A DNA stretch of 64,000 nucleotides from Vallicoccus soli (GCF_003594885.1 NZ_QZEZ01000005.1:124001-188000); one strand, 5' to 3'; positions 35,486 through 45,133 are shown, numbered from the stretch's first letter. Numbers and translations: made by a program. Notes: generated by a model not told the origin, from the sequence alone.

Positions 35486-35491
35486 TACGCT
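35486..35491 (+). promoter_or_regulatory. -10-like TACGCT before hrpA
   Basis: TACGCT ends nine bases before the hrpA ATG. There is no Shine-Dalgarno at a workable distance, so the transcript is probably leaderless or has a very short leader. Confidence 0.4.
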
Positions 35492-35500
35492 GGTCCGGCG

Positions 35501-38500
35501 ATGACGGCACCCACCACCTCCCGGCCGGACCGGGCCGAGCGCGAGCGCGTCCAGGCGCTCACCGAGCGCCTCGCCGGGCTCCAGGTCCGCGACGAGCACC
35601 GGCTCGGCCGGCGCCTGGAGGGGCTGCGCCGCCAGCGCGACCCGGGGGCGCGGGCGCGCACGCTCGACGCGGTCGAGGCCGAGGTGGCGGCGGCCGAGCA
35701 GCGGGTGGAGCGCCGTCGGGCGGCGGTGCCGCGGATCGCGTACCCGGAGCAACTGCCGGTGAGCCAGCGCCGCGAGGACATCCTCGCGGCGATCAGGGAC
35801 CACCAGGTCGTCATCGTCGCGGGCGAGACCGGGTCGGGGAAGACGACGCAGCTGCCGAAGCTGTGCCTCGAGCTCGGCCGGGGCGTGCGGGGGCTCGTGG
35901 GGCACACCCAGCCGCGGCGCATCGCCGCGCGCACCGTCGCCGAGCGCATCGCCGAGGAGCTCGGGACGCCGCTCGGGTCGACCGTCGGCTACCAGGTCCG
36001 CTTCACCGACCGGGCGGGCGACGACACCCTCGTCAAGCTCATGACCGACGGCATCCTGCTGGCCGAGATCCAGCGCGACCGGCTGCTGTCCCGCTACGAC
36101 ACGATCATCGTCGACGAGGCCCACGAGCGGAGCCTCAACATCGACTTCATCCTCGGCTACCTCAAGCAGCTCCTGCCGCGCCGGCCGGACCTCAAGGTCG
36201 TCATCACCTCGGCGACCATCGACCCGCAGCGCTTCAGCGAGCACTTCGACGGCGCACCCGTGGTCGAGGTGAGCGGGCGGACGTACCCGGTGGAGGTCCG
36301 CTACCGCCCGCTCGTCGAGGACCTGGCGACCGGGGGCGACGAGGAGGAGGACGGGGACGGCGACGCCGAGCCCGTCGTGCGGGACCAGACCCAGGCCATC
36401 TGCGACGCGGTGCAGGAGCTGCAGCGCGAGGGGGACGGCGACGTGCTCGTCTTCCTCTCCGGGGAGCGCGAGATCCGCGACACCGCCGACGCCCTGCGGC
36501 GCCTGGACCTGCGGCACACCGAGGTCGTGCCGCTCTACGCCCGGCTGTCCGCCGGCGAGCAGCACCGCGTCTTCCAGCCGCACACCGGGCGCCGCGTCGT
36601 CCTCGCCACCAACGTGGCCGAGACCTCCCTGACCGTCCCCGGCATCCGGTACGTCGTCGACCCCGGCACCGCGCGCATCTCGCGCTACAGCTCGCGCCTG
36701 AAGGTGCAGCGCCTGCCGATCGAGCCGGTCTCGCAGGCGTCGGCGAACCAGCGCACGGGCCGCTGCGGTCGTGTCGCCGAGGGCATCTGCATCCGGCTCT
36801 ACAGCGAGGAGGACTTCCTCGGCCGGCCGGAGTTCACCGATCCGGAGATCCTGCGCACCAGCCTGGCAAGCGTCATCCTGCAGATGACGGCGCTGGGCCT
36901 CGGCGACATCGTCCGCTTCCCGTTCGTCGAGCCGCCGGACCGCCGGCAGGTCAAGGACGGCCTCGACCTGCTGCACGAGCTCGGCGCGATCGACCCGGGG
37001 GAGCAGGACCCGCGCAAGCGGCTCACCGAGACGGGGCGCCAGCTCGCGCAGCTGCCGCTCGACCCGCGCCTGGCGCGGATGGTGCTCGAGGGCCAGCGCA
37101 ACGGCTGCGCCCGCGAGGTCATGGTCGTCGCGGCCGCGCTGTCCATCCAGGACCCGCGCGAGCGCCCGGTCGAGGCGCAGCAGGCCGCCGACGAGAAGCA
37201 CCGGCGGTTCCAGGAGCCGGACAGCGACTTCCTCGCGTGGCTCAAGCTCTGGGACTACCTGCAGGAGCAGCAGGAAGCGCTCTCGAGCGGGCAGTTCCGG
37301 CGGCTGTGCAAGCGCGAGTTCCTCCACTACCTGCGCGTGCGCGAGTGGCAGGACGTCTTCGGCCAGCTCCGCCAGATGGCCAGGGCCGTCGGCGTCACCG
37401 CTGACGGGCCGCCCGCGGACCCGCAGCGGCTGCACGCGTCGCTGCTCGCCGGCCTGCTGAGCCACATCGGCCTCAAGGACCCGGAGAAGCAGGACTACGT
37501 GGGCGCCCGCGGCGCCCGGTTCGCCCTCTGGCCGGGCAGCGGCGTCGCGAGGAAGCGCCCGCGCTGGGTGATGGCCGCCGAGCTCGTCGAGACGTCCCGG
37601 CTGTGGGGCCGCACCGTCGCCCGGATCGAGCCCGAGTGGGTCGAGCCCCTCGCCCAGCACCTGGTGAAGCGCTCGTACAGCGAGCCGCACTGGGAGAAGG
37701 ACCGGGCGAGCGTCGTCGCGTACGAGAAGGTCACCCTCTACGGCGTCCCGCTCGTCGCCGCCCGCAAGGTCGGGTACGGCCGCGTCGACCCGGCCCTGTC
37801 CCGCGAGCTCTTCATCCGCCACGCCCTCGTCGAGGGCGACTGGCGCACGCACCACGCGTTCTTCGAGGCCAACCGGCGCCTGCTCGAGGACGTCGAGGAC
37901 CTCGAGCACCGCGCCCGCCGCCGCGACCTCGTCGTCGACGACGAGGCGCTCTTCGCGTTCTACGACGCGCGCGTGCCCGAGAGCGTCGTGTCCGGGCGGC
38001 ACTTCGACAGCTGGTGGAAGAAGGCGCGGCGCACGCAGCCCGAGCTGCTGACCTTCACCCGCGAGCTGCTGCTCGAGGAGCGGGCGCAGGAGGTGACCGA
38101 GGAGGCGTACCCCCTGACGTGGCGCCAGGGGGACCTCGAGCTGCCGCTGACCTACCAGTTCGAGCCGGGCAGCGCCGCCGACGGCGTCACCGTGCACGTC
38201 CCGGTGCAGGTGCTCAACCGCCTGTCCGCGGAGGGCTTCGACTGGCAGGTGCCGGGGCTGCGCCACGAGCTCGTCACCGCGCTCATCCGGAGCCTGCCCA
38301 AGCCGGTGCGGGTGCGCTTCGTCCCCGCGCCCGACCACGCCCGGGCGGCGCTGGAGCGCATCCGCCCCGAGGACGGGCCGCTGCTCGACGTGCTCACCGA
38401 GGAGCTGCACCGGGCGTCGGGGGCGCCGGTGCCGTGGGACGCGTGGGACCTCGACAAGGTCCCGGCGCACCTGCGGATGACGTTCCGGGTGGAGGGCCGG

Positions 38501-39460
38501 CGCGGGGAGGTCCTCGGCGAGGGGAAGGACCTCGACGAGCTGGTGCGCGCGCTGCAGCCGACCGTGCGCCGGGCCGTCTCCCGCGTGGTGTCCGGCGTGG
38601 AGCGGGCCGGGCTCACGGCCTGGCCCGACGGGGACCTGCCGCGGCGCGTGCAGCAGCAGCGCGAGGGGCACCTCGTCGAGGGCTTCCCGGCGCTGGCCGA
38701 CGAGGGGGCCACCGTCGCCGTACGGGTCATGGCGACCCCCTCCGAGCAGGAGGCCGCCCACGCGGCCGGCACCCGGCGGCTGCTGCTGCTCACCACCCCG
38801 TCGCCGGTCAAGGGCGTGGTGCAGGGTCTGTCGAACCGCGCGAAGCTCGCCCTGAGCGACAACCCGCACGGCGGCGTCCTGCCGCTGCTCGAGGACTGCC
38901 TGGCCGCCGCGGTCGACGGCGTCGTGGCCGACCAGGGCGGACCGGCGTGGGACGCGGGCGGGTTCGCCCGGCTCCGCGACGCGGTGCGGGCGGAGTCCCA
39001 CGACCGGCTCGAGCAGGTGCTCGCCCAGGTGGAGCAGGTGCTGGCGACCGCGTCCTCGGTGCGCCGGCGCATCACGGGCACGACGGTGATGAGCCTGCTG
39101 CCGGCGCTCACCGACGCCCGCGCCCAGCTCGACGGGCTCGTGCACCCCGGCTTCGTCGCCGAGGCGGGGACCCGGCGGCTGCCCGACCTCGTCCGCTACC
39201 TGCGCGCGCTCGACCAGCGGCTCCAGCGGCTGCCCGACGATCCCCACCGAGACCGCGCCGCCATGGTGCAGGTGCAGCGGGCGCAGGAGGCGTACGAGGA
39301 GACCCTCGCCGCGCTGGCGCCGGCGCGGCGGGCCACGCAGGAGGTCCGGGCGGTGCGGTGGATGCTCGAGGAGCTGCGCGTCAGCCTCTTCGCCCAGACC
39401 CTCGGCACCGCGCACCCGGTGTCGGAGAAGCGCATCCTCAAGGCGCTCGCGGCGCTGTAG
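35501..39460 (+). CDS. hrpA: ATP-dependent RNA helicase HrpA
   Basis: A DEAH-box helicase of 1319 residues, the full length of long bacterial HrpA. Walker A is GETGSGKTTQLPKL (about 108-121), the DEAH box starts at residue 205 (VDEAHERSLNID), motif III is ITSATIDPQRF, and motif VI is QRTGRCGRV. An acidic insert (EEDGDGD) stands near 282. Then follow the HA2 and OB-fold parts and a long C-terminal DUF3418 region ending with KRILKAL. HrpA helps remodel mRNA-ribosome complexes; that is known from E. coli, not shown here. The 3' end overlaps the convergent MFS gene by 23 bases. Confidence 0.95.
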   Translation: MTAPTTSRPDRAERERVQALTERLAGLQVRDEHRLGRRLEGLRRQRDPGARARTLDAVEAEVAAAEQRVERRRAAVPRIAYPEQLPVSQRREDILAAIRDHQVVIVAGETGSGKTTQLPKLCLELGRGVRGLVGHTQPRRIAARTVAERIAEELGTPLGSTVGYQVRFTDRAGDDTLVKLMTDGILLAEIQRDRLLSRYDTIIVDEAHERSLNIDFILGYLKQLLPRRPDLKVVITSATIDPQRFSEHFDGAPVVEVSGRTYPVEVRYRPLVEDLATGGDEEEDGDGDAEPVVRDQTQAICDAVQELQREGDGDVLVFLSGEREIRDTADALRRLDLRHTEVVPLYARLSAGEQHRVFQPHTGRRVVLATNVAETSLTVPGIRYVVDPGTARISRYSSRLKVQRLPIEPVSQASANQRTGRCGRVAEGICIRLYSEEDFLGRPEFTDPEILRTSLASVILQMTALGLGDIVRFPFVEPPDRRQVKDGLDLLHELGAIDPGEQDPRKRLTETGRQLAQLPLDPRLARMVLEGQRNGCAREVMVVAAALSIQDPRERPVEAQQAADEKHRRFQEPDSDFLAWLKLWDYLQEQQEALSSGQFRRLCKREFLHYLRVREWQDVFGQLRQMARAVGVTADGPPADPQRLHASLLAGLLSHIGLKDPEKQDYVGARGARFALWPGSGVARKRPRWVMAAELVETSRLWGRTVARIEPEWVEPLAQHLVKRSYSEPHWEKDRASVVAYEKVTLYGVPLVAARKVGYGRVDPALSRELFIRHALVEGDWRTHHAFFEANRRLLEDVEDLEHRARRRDLVVDDEALFAFYDARVPESVVSGRHFDSWWKKARRTQPELLTFTRELLLEERAQEVTEEAYPLTWRQGDLELPLTYQFEPGSAADGVTVHVPVQVLNRLSAEGFDWQVPGLRHELVTALIRSLPKPVRVRFVPAPDHARAALERIRPEDGPLLDVLTEELHRASGAPVPWDAWDLDKVPAHLRMTFRVEGRRGEVLGEGKDLDELVRALQPTVRRAVSRVVSGVERAGLTAWPDGDLPRRVQQQREGHLVEGFPALADEGATVAVRVMATPSEQEAAHAAGTRRLLLLTTPSPVKGVVQGLSNRAKLALSDNPHGGVLPLLEDCLAAAVDGVVADQGGPAWDAGGFARLRDAVRAESHDRLEQVLAQVEQVLATASSVRRRITGTTVMSLLPALTDARAQLDGLVHPGFVAEAGTRRLPDLVRYLRALDQRLQRLPDDPHRDRAAMVQVQRAQEAYEETLAALAPARRATQEVRAVRWMLEELRVSLFAQTLGTAHPVSEKRILKALAAL

Positions 39461-40688
39461 CGGGGGCGGCGGGGGCGCTGCGCGGTGCGAAGGCGCCGGA
39501 CAGCGCGAGGATCGTCAGCGTCGCTACGGGCACCACGAGCAGCGCGGCGCGCAGGCTGGTCGCGTCGGCGAGCGAGCCCACGAGCGGCGGAGCCAGGAGG
39601 AACCCGGCGCGGGCGACCCACGACACCACCGCGAGCCCGTGCCCCGGCGGCAGGCCCGGCATGACGTCCGCGGCGTGGTAGGCGGCGGGGAACAGGGTCG
39701 CCACGCCGAGCCCCGCGCAGGCGAACCCCACGATGGCCGGGACCGGCTCGGCGACGCCGAGGGTGAGGCCCATCCCCGCGGTGGCGAGCAGCGTGCCGGC
39801 CCGGGCGACGGCGCGCTCGCCGTACCGCGTGACGACCCGGTCGGCGAGCAGGCGGCCGGTGGTCATGGCGGTCTGCAGCGCCACGAAGCCGAGGCCGGCG
39901 ACGGCGGGGGCGGCGCCCAGGCCGGTGAGGTAGAGCGTCCCCCAGGTGGCGCCGGCGTCCTCGACGAGCCCGGCGAGGGCGGCGAGCAGCCCCAGGACGA
40001 CGAGCGCGGGCAGGGCGGCCCGGCGCGCCCCGGCGGCCCGACCGGCGGCCGGCGGCGCCTGCACGCCCGGCCCGGGCGAGGCGCCCGCCCCGACGGCCTG
40101 CGCCGCGTCGACGCCCGGCACCGGCTCGTCCCGCCCGGGCAGCAGGTGCGGCAGCGTGGCGAGGACCGCGAGGGCGAGCACCGCGCCCGCACCGAGCAGG
40201 TGCGCCTCGACGGGCACGCCGAGGCCGGCCATCACCGAGCCGGTCACCCCGCCCGCCACGGCGCCGATGCTCCAGAGCGCGTGCAGGCCGTTGATGATCG
40301 AGCGCCCGTAGCGGCGCTGCACCCGCAGCCCGTGCGCGTTCATCGCGACGTCCATGACCGCGTCGAGCCCGCCCATGAGCAGGAAGGCGCCCGCGAGCAG
40401 GCCCCAGGCCGGGGCGAGGCCGACGAGCGGCACGACGAGCGCCAGCAGCACGCCGGAGGCGGTGGCCGCGAGACGGCTGCCGTACCGCTCGACGAGGACG
40501 CCCGCCGCGAGCCCGGCCACGAGCGCGCCGACCGGCCCGGCGGCGATGGCGGTGCCCAGGGCGGTGTTCGACAGGTCGAGGTCCGCCTTGATCGCCGGCA
40601 TGCGCGGGACGAGGTTCGCCATGCCGGCGCCGTTGACGAAGAAGAGGGCGGCGACGGCGACGCGGGCCCGGCGCGGGTCCGCCGTCAC
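39438..40688 (-). CDS. MFS transporter
   Basis: A 416-residue, 12-helix major facilitator. The first helix has ALFFVNGAGMANLVPRMP, and the loop 2-3 region reads GVLVERYGSRLAAT, the family G-x3-R-x-G motif. NAHGLRVQRRYGRSIINGLHALWSIG is close to the group of actinobacterial MFS proteins related to sugar or drug efflux. The central loop (about 200-240) is Pro/Ala/Gly-rich. The GTG overlaps the stop of the upstream alcohol dehydrogenase by four bases, hinting at a shared substrate. Its 3' end overlaps hrpA on the other strand. Confidence 0.87.
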   Translation of the reverse strand: MTADPRRARVAVAALFFVNGAGMANLVPRMPAIKADLDLSNTALGTAIAAGPVGALVAGLAAGVLVERYGSRLAATASGVLLALVVPLVGLAPAWGLLAGAFLLMGGLDAVMDVAMNAHGLRVQRRYGRSIINGLHALWSIGAVAGGVTGSVMAGLGVPVEAHLLGAGAVLALAVLATLPHLLPGRDEPVPGVDAAQAVGAGASPGPGVQAPPAAGRAAGARRAALPALVVLGLLAALAGLVEDAGATWGTLYLTGLGAAPAVAGLGFVALQTAMTTGRLLADRVVTRYGERAVARAGTLLATAGMGLTLGVAEPVPAIVGFACAGLGVATLFPAAYHAADVMPGLPPGHGLAVVSWVARAGFLLAPPLVGSLADATSLRAALLVVPVATLTILALSGAFAPRSAPAAPATAPRAP

Positions 40689-41719
40689 GGCCGCACCACC
40701 GTCACGCCGACGGGGGCGCCGGACGACATCGCCGCCAGCTCCGCGGGGGCGTCGTCGAGCCCGACCCGGCGGGTGACGAGCAGGTCCGGCCGCAGCCGGC
40801 CCGCGGCCACCAGGCCGAGCAGCGCCGGGTAGGCGTGCGCCGGCATCCCGTGGCTGCCCACGACCTCGAGCTCGAGCGCCACGACGCGGTCCATCGGCAG
40901 GCCCGCCCAGTCGGCGCCGGGCGCCAGCAGGCCGACCTGCACGTGCCGGCCCCGCCGGCGCAACGAGCGCAGGGAGGCGGCGACCGTCCGCGGCGAGCCC
41001 AGCGCGTCGAGGGAGAGGTGCGCCCCGCCGCCGGTGAGGGCCAGCACCTGCTCCGCCGGGTCGCCGGCCGACGCGTCGACGGCGACCTCCGCGCCGAGCG
41101 AGCGGGCGAGGTCCAGCGCCGCCGGGGCGACGTCCACCGCGGCGACGCGGGCGCCGGACGCCACGGCCACCTGGACCGCCGAGAGCCCGACGCCGCCGCA
41201 GCCGTGGACCGCGACCCACTGCCCGGGCGCCACCCGCCCCTGGGCGACGACGGCGCGGAAGGCGGTGGCGTAGCGGCAGCCGAGCGCGGCGGCGGTGCCG
41301 GCGTCGAGGCCCTCGGGCAGGCGCACGAGGTTGGTGTCGGCGTGGTCGAGCGCGACGAGCCCGGCGAAGGAGCCCCAGTGCGTGAAGCCGGGCTGGGTCT
41401 GCCGCTCGCACACCTGCTGGTCGCCCGCCCGGCAGGACGGGCACGTCCCGCAGGCGCCGACGAACGGCACGGTCACCCGGTCGCCCGGGCGCCAGTCCCG
41501 CACCCGCGCGCCGACGGCGGCGACGGTGCCCGCCAGCTCGTGCCCGGGCACGTGCGGCAGGCGCACCCCGTCGTCGTGGCCCTGCCAGGCGTGCCAGTCG
41601 CTGCGGCAGACCCCGGTGGCCTCGACCGCCACGACGACGCCGTCCGGCGCGGGCGCCGGGTCGGGCACCTCCCGCACGGCGAGCGGCCCGCGGAACTCCT
41701 CGTAGACGACGGCGCGCAC
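40685..41719 (-). CDS. zinc-dependent alcohol dehydrogenase
   Basis: A 344-residue medium-chain dehydrogenase, NAD(P)-dependent. The catalytic zinc site has Cys in ATGVCRSDWHAW and the Gly-His-Glu of PGHELAGTV. The structural zinc is the GACGTCPSCRAGDQQVC set (C-x2-C-x2-C-x7-C). The cofactor loop is VHGCGGVGLSAVQVAVASG. The substrate is probably a secondary or primary alcohol. A reverse TAGCCT (41731-41726) ends six bases before the GTG. The gene overlaps the MFS transporter by GTGA. Confidence 0.9.
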   Translation of the reverse strand: MRAVVYEEFRGPLAVREVPDPAPAPDGVVVAVEATGVCRSDWHAWQGHDDGVRLPHVPGHELAGTVAAVGARVRDWRPGDRVTVPFVGACGTCPSCRAGDQQVCERQTQPGFTHWGSFAGLVALDHADTNLVRLPEGLDAGTAAALGCRYATAFRAVVAQGRVAPGQWVAVHGCGGVGLSAVQVAVASGARVAAVDVAPAALDLARSLGAEVAVDASAGDPAEQVLALTGGGAHLSLDALGSPRTVAASLRSLRRRGRHVQVGLLAPGADWAGLPMDRVVALELEVVGSHGMPAHAYPALLGLVAAGRLRPDLLVTRRVGLDDAPAELAAMSSGAPVGVTVVRP

Positions 41720-41725
41720 CCGCCG

Positions 41726-41731
41726 AGGCTA
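41726..41731 (-). promoter_or_regulatory. TAGCCT -10 of the alcohol dehydrogenase/MFS operon
   Basis: On the reverse strand TAGCCT ends six bases before the GTG at 41719. There is no ribosome-binding site. Confidence 0.55.
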
Positions 41732-41754
41732 GTGGGCCGCGCGGGGGCCGCCCC

Positions 41755-42804
41755 TCACAGGCGCGGCAGCAGCCGGTCGGGGTGCTCGTCGGTCTCGAAC
41801 ACCTGCGCCGCCGGGCCGACGACGAGCGGGTCCGGCGCGCCGACGACCTCGTCGTCCCGGCCCTCGTACGGGAAGCGGGACAGGACGTGCCGCAGCGTCT
41901 CGAGCCGGGCCCGCTTCTTGTCGTTGCTCTTGACGACCGTCCACGGGGCGTCGGCGGTGTCCGTGTAGAAGAACATCGCCTCCTTGGCCTCCGTGTAGTC
42001 GTCCCACTTGTCGAGGCTGGCGAGGTCCATCGGGCTCAGCTTCCACTGGCGCACCGGGTCGACCTGGCGGATGAGGAAGCGGGTGCGCTGCTCCGAGCGC
42101 GACACCGAGAACCACAGCTTGACCAGCCGGATGCCCGAGCGGACGAGCATCCGCTCGAGCTCCGGCGCCTGGCGCATGAACTCGAGGTACTCCTGCGCCG
42201 TGCAGAACCCCATGACCCGCTCGACGCCCGCGCGGTTGTACCAGGAGCGGTCGAAGAGCACGATCTCCCCGGCCGCCGGCAGGTGCGCGACGTAGCGCTG
42301 GAAGTACCACTGGGTGGACTCGCGCTCGCTCGGCTTCTCCAGCGCCACGACCCGCGCGCCCCGGGGGTTGAGGTGCTCGGTGAACCGCTTGATCGTGCCG
42401 CCCTTGCCCGCGGCGTCGCGCCCCTCGAAGAGGATGACGAGCTTCTCGCCCCGGTCCTTGATCCAGCTCTGCAGCTTGAGCAGCTCGATCTGCAGCAGCC
42501 GCTTCTGCCGGTCGTACTCGCGGCGGGTCATCCGCTCGTCGTACGGGTAGCCCTCGCGCCAGGTGTCGACGACCCGGCCGTCGGGGCGCAGCAGCACCGG
42601 CTCTCCCTCGGGGTCCACGTCCACGCGCAGCCGCTGCAGCTCCTCGTCGAGCTCGGGCAGGTCGACCTTCTTGCGGACCGACGGCGGGACGACGTCGACG
42701 GCGCGCGGCGCCTCGGCCGCGGCGGCGGTCTGCTCGGGCCCGTCGAGGGCCGTCTCCTCGGCGGCCCGGTCGGCCGCCTGCTCCTCGGTGCGCACGTCGC
42801 TCAT
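41755..42804 (-). CDS. ppk2: polyphosphate kinase 2
   Basis: PPK2 transfers phosphate between polyphosphate and nucleoside (di)phosphates. The 349-residue protein has an acidic Ala-rich N-terminal extension (about 1-60). The PPK2 core follows: Walker A LFEGRDAAGKGGTIKRFTEH, Walker B/lid EIVLFDRSWYNRAGVERVMGF, and MDLASLDKWDDYTEAKEAMF. WTVVKSNDKKRARL is the C-terminal motif. Whether it prefers ADP or GDP cannot be read here. The ATG at 42804 was chosen because it begins the conserved MSDV segment. It is followed upstream by a sulfotransferase on the same strand 29 bases away. Confidence 0.93.
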   Translation of the reverse strand: MSDVRTEEQAADRAAEETALDGPEQTAAAAEAPRAVDVVPPSVRKKVDLPELDEELQRLRVDVDPEGEPVLLRPDGRVVDTWREGYPYDERMTRREYDRQKRLLQIELLKLQSWIKDRGEKLVILFEGRDAAGKGGTIKRFTEHLNPRGARVVALEKPSERESTQWYFQRYVAHLPAAGEIVLFDRSWYNRAGVERVMGFCTAQEYLEFMRQAPELERMLVRSGIRLVKLWFSVSRSEQRTRFLIRQVDPVRQWKLSPMDLASLDKWDDYTEAKEAMFFYTDTADAPWTVVKSNDKKRARLETLRHVLSRFPYEGRDDEVVGAPDPLVVGPAAQVFETDEHPDRLLPRL

Positions 42805-42833
42805 GACCGGGGCCGTACCCAGCCCGGCCGGGC

Positions 42834-43574
42834 TCAGGCCGCCGAGCCCTCGTCCCGGGCCGCGGCGAGCAGCTCCGCGTGCAGCGCGGCGCAGGAGGGC
42901 GGGACCGGCGCGGCGGGGGAGCGGTGCAGCGCGCCGTCGACGAAGGAGCGGTCCACCGCGGCGCCCAGCGCCTCCTCGAGGGCGGGCAGCGCGGACCCGT
43001 CGAGGACGGCGGCGTGGTGCAGGACGAGCCAGTCGCCCCGCCCGAGGTGGTGCTCCAGCACGTACCGGTTCACCGCCTCCCAGACCCGCAGCGCGCCGGG
43101 CAGGCCGAGCCCGAGGGTGCCGTTCGCGGCGTGGTCGACCATGCTGCGCGCGGCCTCGCCGGGGTGCCGCACGACGAGCACGCGCAGCGCGTCGCCGAGG
43201 ACCGGCTCCCAGGCCCGCAGGGTGTACGAGAACCGCGGGTCCTTGAGGCACCAGGGCCCCGGCGGCACGAGGGCGCGGGCCCGGTCGACGTCGAGGTGGC
43301 CCACCTCGGCGTCCGCCGGCAGGGCGGCGAGCCACCGCTCGCCCTCGCGCAGCGGGCGGGCGTACGTCCCCCCGCCGGTCCCCAGCCGTTCGGTGAGGGG
43401 CGCGAGGAGCCGCTCGTTGAGCGCGTTCACCGCCGGGTCCTCGAAGAAGCCGCGCGGGTTGGCCGGGTCGGGGGCGAGCAGCCGGGGGCCCGTGGCGCGC
43501 CCCGCGGAGGCCACGAGCCCGGTGACCAGGCTCGTGCCGCTGCGGCCGCAGCCGAGGACGACGACGTCGCGCAC
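42834..43574 (-). CDS. sulfotransferase-family protein
   Basis: A 246-residue P-loop protein. VVVLGCGRSGTSLVTGLVAS is the 5'-phosphosulfate-binding loop for PAPS, and the 3'-phosphate-binding part is VLVVRHPGEAARSMVDH. CLKDPRFSYTLRAWEP in between is typical of sulfotransferases that act on small or glycan acceptors. It would transfer sulfate to a hydroxyl of a glycan or lipid; the acceptor is unknown. It begins one base after the sulfatase stop, so the two are almost certainly co-translated. PAPS synthesis genes are not in the window. Confidence 0.85.
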   Translation of the reverse strand: MRDVVVLGCGRSGTSLVTGLVASAGRATGPRLLAPDPANPRGFFEDPAVNALNERLLAPLTERLGTGGGTYARPLREGERWLAALPADAEVGHLDVDRARALVPPGPWCLKDPRFSYTLRAWEPVLGDALRVLVVRHPGEAARSMVDHAANGTLGLGLPGALRVWEAVNRYVLEHHLGRGDWLVLHHAAVLDGSALPALEEALGAAVDRSFVDGALHRSPAAPVPPSCAALHAELLAAARDEGSAA

Positions 43575-43575
43575 C

Positions 43576-45099
43576 TCAGACCCCGGCCAGCCGCGGGGTG
43601 AGCCGCCAGCGCTCCAGCGGCGGCACCTCCTCGTGGAGCACGTCCAGCAGCGCGTCGCGGCGGGACCGCGAGCCCGTGCCGTGCCAGCGGTTCACCAGCT
43701 CCCCCTCGCCGTGCGCGTACAGCTCGCCCACCTCGTCCTCCCGCCCCGCGTACGCCCCGCCGAGGTAGGCGGTCAGCTTGTCCTCCGGTGTGACGACCGT
43801 CGCGCTGGCGAGCAGCAGGGGGTCGTCGAGGTACTCCAGCACCACGTGGTCGCGCACCGTCCGCTCCCCGCGCCACTGCGGGAGCAGGTCGAGCCCGCCG
43901 TCCATGGCGGGCGGCACGGGCACGCCCGCGGCGGACAGGATCGTCGGTGCCAGGTCGGCGATGCCCGCCAGGCCCGGGTCGACACGTCCCGCCGGCAGAC
44001 CGGCCGGCCAGCGCGCGAGGAGCGGGACGCCGCTCGCCTCCTCGTACGAGAACGGGCCCTTCATCCAGAGCCCGTGGGCGCCGCCGAGCTCGCCGTGGTC
44101 CGAGGTGAAGAGCACCAGGGTGTCCTCGGCCAGCCCGAGGTCGTCCAGGCCGGCGAGCAGGCGCCCGAGCTGCGCGTCGATCTGCTCGACCGCCCAGTGG
44201 TAGCGCCCGAGCGCCGCGCGCGCCCACGCCTCGTCGACCTCCCGGAAGTCCTGGCCGTGGTTCTGGCCCGGCATGGGCAGCGAGCCGACGAAGCCGGCCT
44301 CGCGCAGGCGCCCCTCGCGCGCGGCGCGGTAGTGCTCCGGCTTGTCGTCCAGCTCGCCCTCGAGGTGCCGGGGCACGACGACGTCCGGGCGGTCGACGTC
44401 GGCCCCGCGCGGGGCGACGAAGGGGTGGTGGGGGCCCTGGTGGTTGACGGCGAGGAAGAACGGCCGGTCGTCGTCCGCGAGCTCCTCCAGCGCGGCCAGC
44501 GCCCGCTCGGTCGCCCAGGTGCTGTCGTAGAGCTCCGCCGGCAGGTCCCAGTCGTAGGCGGCCACCTGCCCGTGGCCCGCCACCGGGTGCAGGCGGGTGC
44601 GCTCGTGCAGGTCGGCGTCGGTGAGGCCCTGCTCGTAGAGCCAGAGCCGGTAGTGCCCGTTGACGCCCCAGGACGCGTGCCCGAAGCTCAGCTCGGCCCG
44701 CTCGTAGCCCGCGTACGGCAGCGCCCCGAGCCGGGCGCGCTCGGTCGCGCCGCGCTGGCGCTCCGGGCTGCGCTCGGACTCCCAGGAGGCGAGGTGGGCC
44801 TTGCCGATGAGCCGGGTCGCGTAGCCCGCGCCGCGCAGCAGGTGCGGCAGCTGCGGGTTGCCCGGCGGCAGGTCGACGCCGACCGACCAGGCGCCGTGCG
44901 CGTGCGGGAGGCGCCCGGTGTGCAGGCTCGCCCGCGAGGGGGTGCAGGTCGGCTGCCCGTGGGCGCGCTCGACGAGCACGCCCTGCGCCGCGAGCGCGTC
45001 GGCGTGCGGCGTGGAGAGGCCGGCCCGGCCGCGGCAGGACAGGGCGTCGCGCTGGTGCTGGTCGTCGACGACGAGCAGGACGTTGGGCCGTCCGGCCAC
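43576..45099 (-). CDS. sulfatase-like hydrolase
   Basis: A 507-residue alkaline-phosphatase-fold sulfatase. The metal-binding Asp12/Asp13 in VVDDQHQRD and the sulfatase signature PTCTPSRASLHTG are present. Cys52 is the residue that would be changed to formylglycine, so it should be active if a maturation enzyme exists elsewhere. Further marks are LFTSDHGELGGAHGLWMKGP (Asp/His metal ligands) and IADLAPTILSAAGVP. There is no signal peptide, so the enzyme seems cytoplasmic. It is next to a sulfotransferase (opposite chemistry) and a GH1 glucosidase. The start is GTG at 45099; a palindrome lies just upstream. Confidence 0.9.
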   Translation of the reverse strand: MAGRPNVLLVVDDQHQRDALSCRGRAGLSTPHADALAAQGVLVERAHGQPTCTPSRASLHTGRLPHAHGAWSVGVDLPPGNPQLPHLLRGAGYATRLIGKAHLASWESERSPERQRGATERARLGALPYAGYERAELSFGHASWGVNGHYRLWLYEQGLTDADLHERTRLHPVAGHGQVAAYDWDLPAELYDSTWATERALAALEELADDDRPFFLAVNHQGPHHPFVAPRGADVDRPDVVVPRHLEGELDDKPEHYRAAREGRLREAGFVGSLPMPGQNHGQDFREVDEAWARAALGRYHWAVEQIDAQLGRLLAGLDDLGLAEDTLVLFTSDHGELGGAHGLWMKGPFSYEEASGVPLLARWPAGLPAGRVDPGLAGIADLAPTILSAAGVPVPPAMDGGLDLLPQWRGERTVRDHVVLEYLDDPLLLASATVVTPEDKLTAYLGGAYAGREDEVGELYAHGEGELVNRWHGTGSRSRRDALLDVLHEEVPPLERWRLTPRLAGV

Positions 45100-45112
45100 G
45101 GCTGCACCCCCA

Positions 45113-45133
45113 TCCCTAGCAATCCACTAGGGA
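45113..45133. promoter_or_regulatory. candidate operator, TCCCTAG-N7-CTAGGGA
   Basis: A perfect 7-base inverted repeat with a 7-base spacer lies 14 bases upstream of the sulfatase GTG and 13 bases downstream of the glucosidase stop. It is A+T-richer than its surroundings. The size and symmetry suit a dimeric repressor; no adjacent regulator of that type is obvious. Confidence 0.5.

Noticed and set aside
35357-39415. 1352-codon open frame on the reverse strand of hrpA
   Set aside because: It mirrors hrpA exactly and has low-complexity Leu/Arg/Asp/Gly/Val content typical of antisense frames in GC-rich genes; no domain is recognisable.
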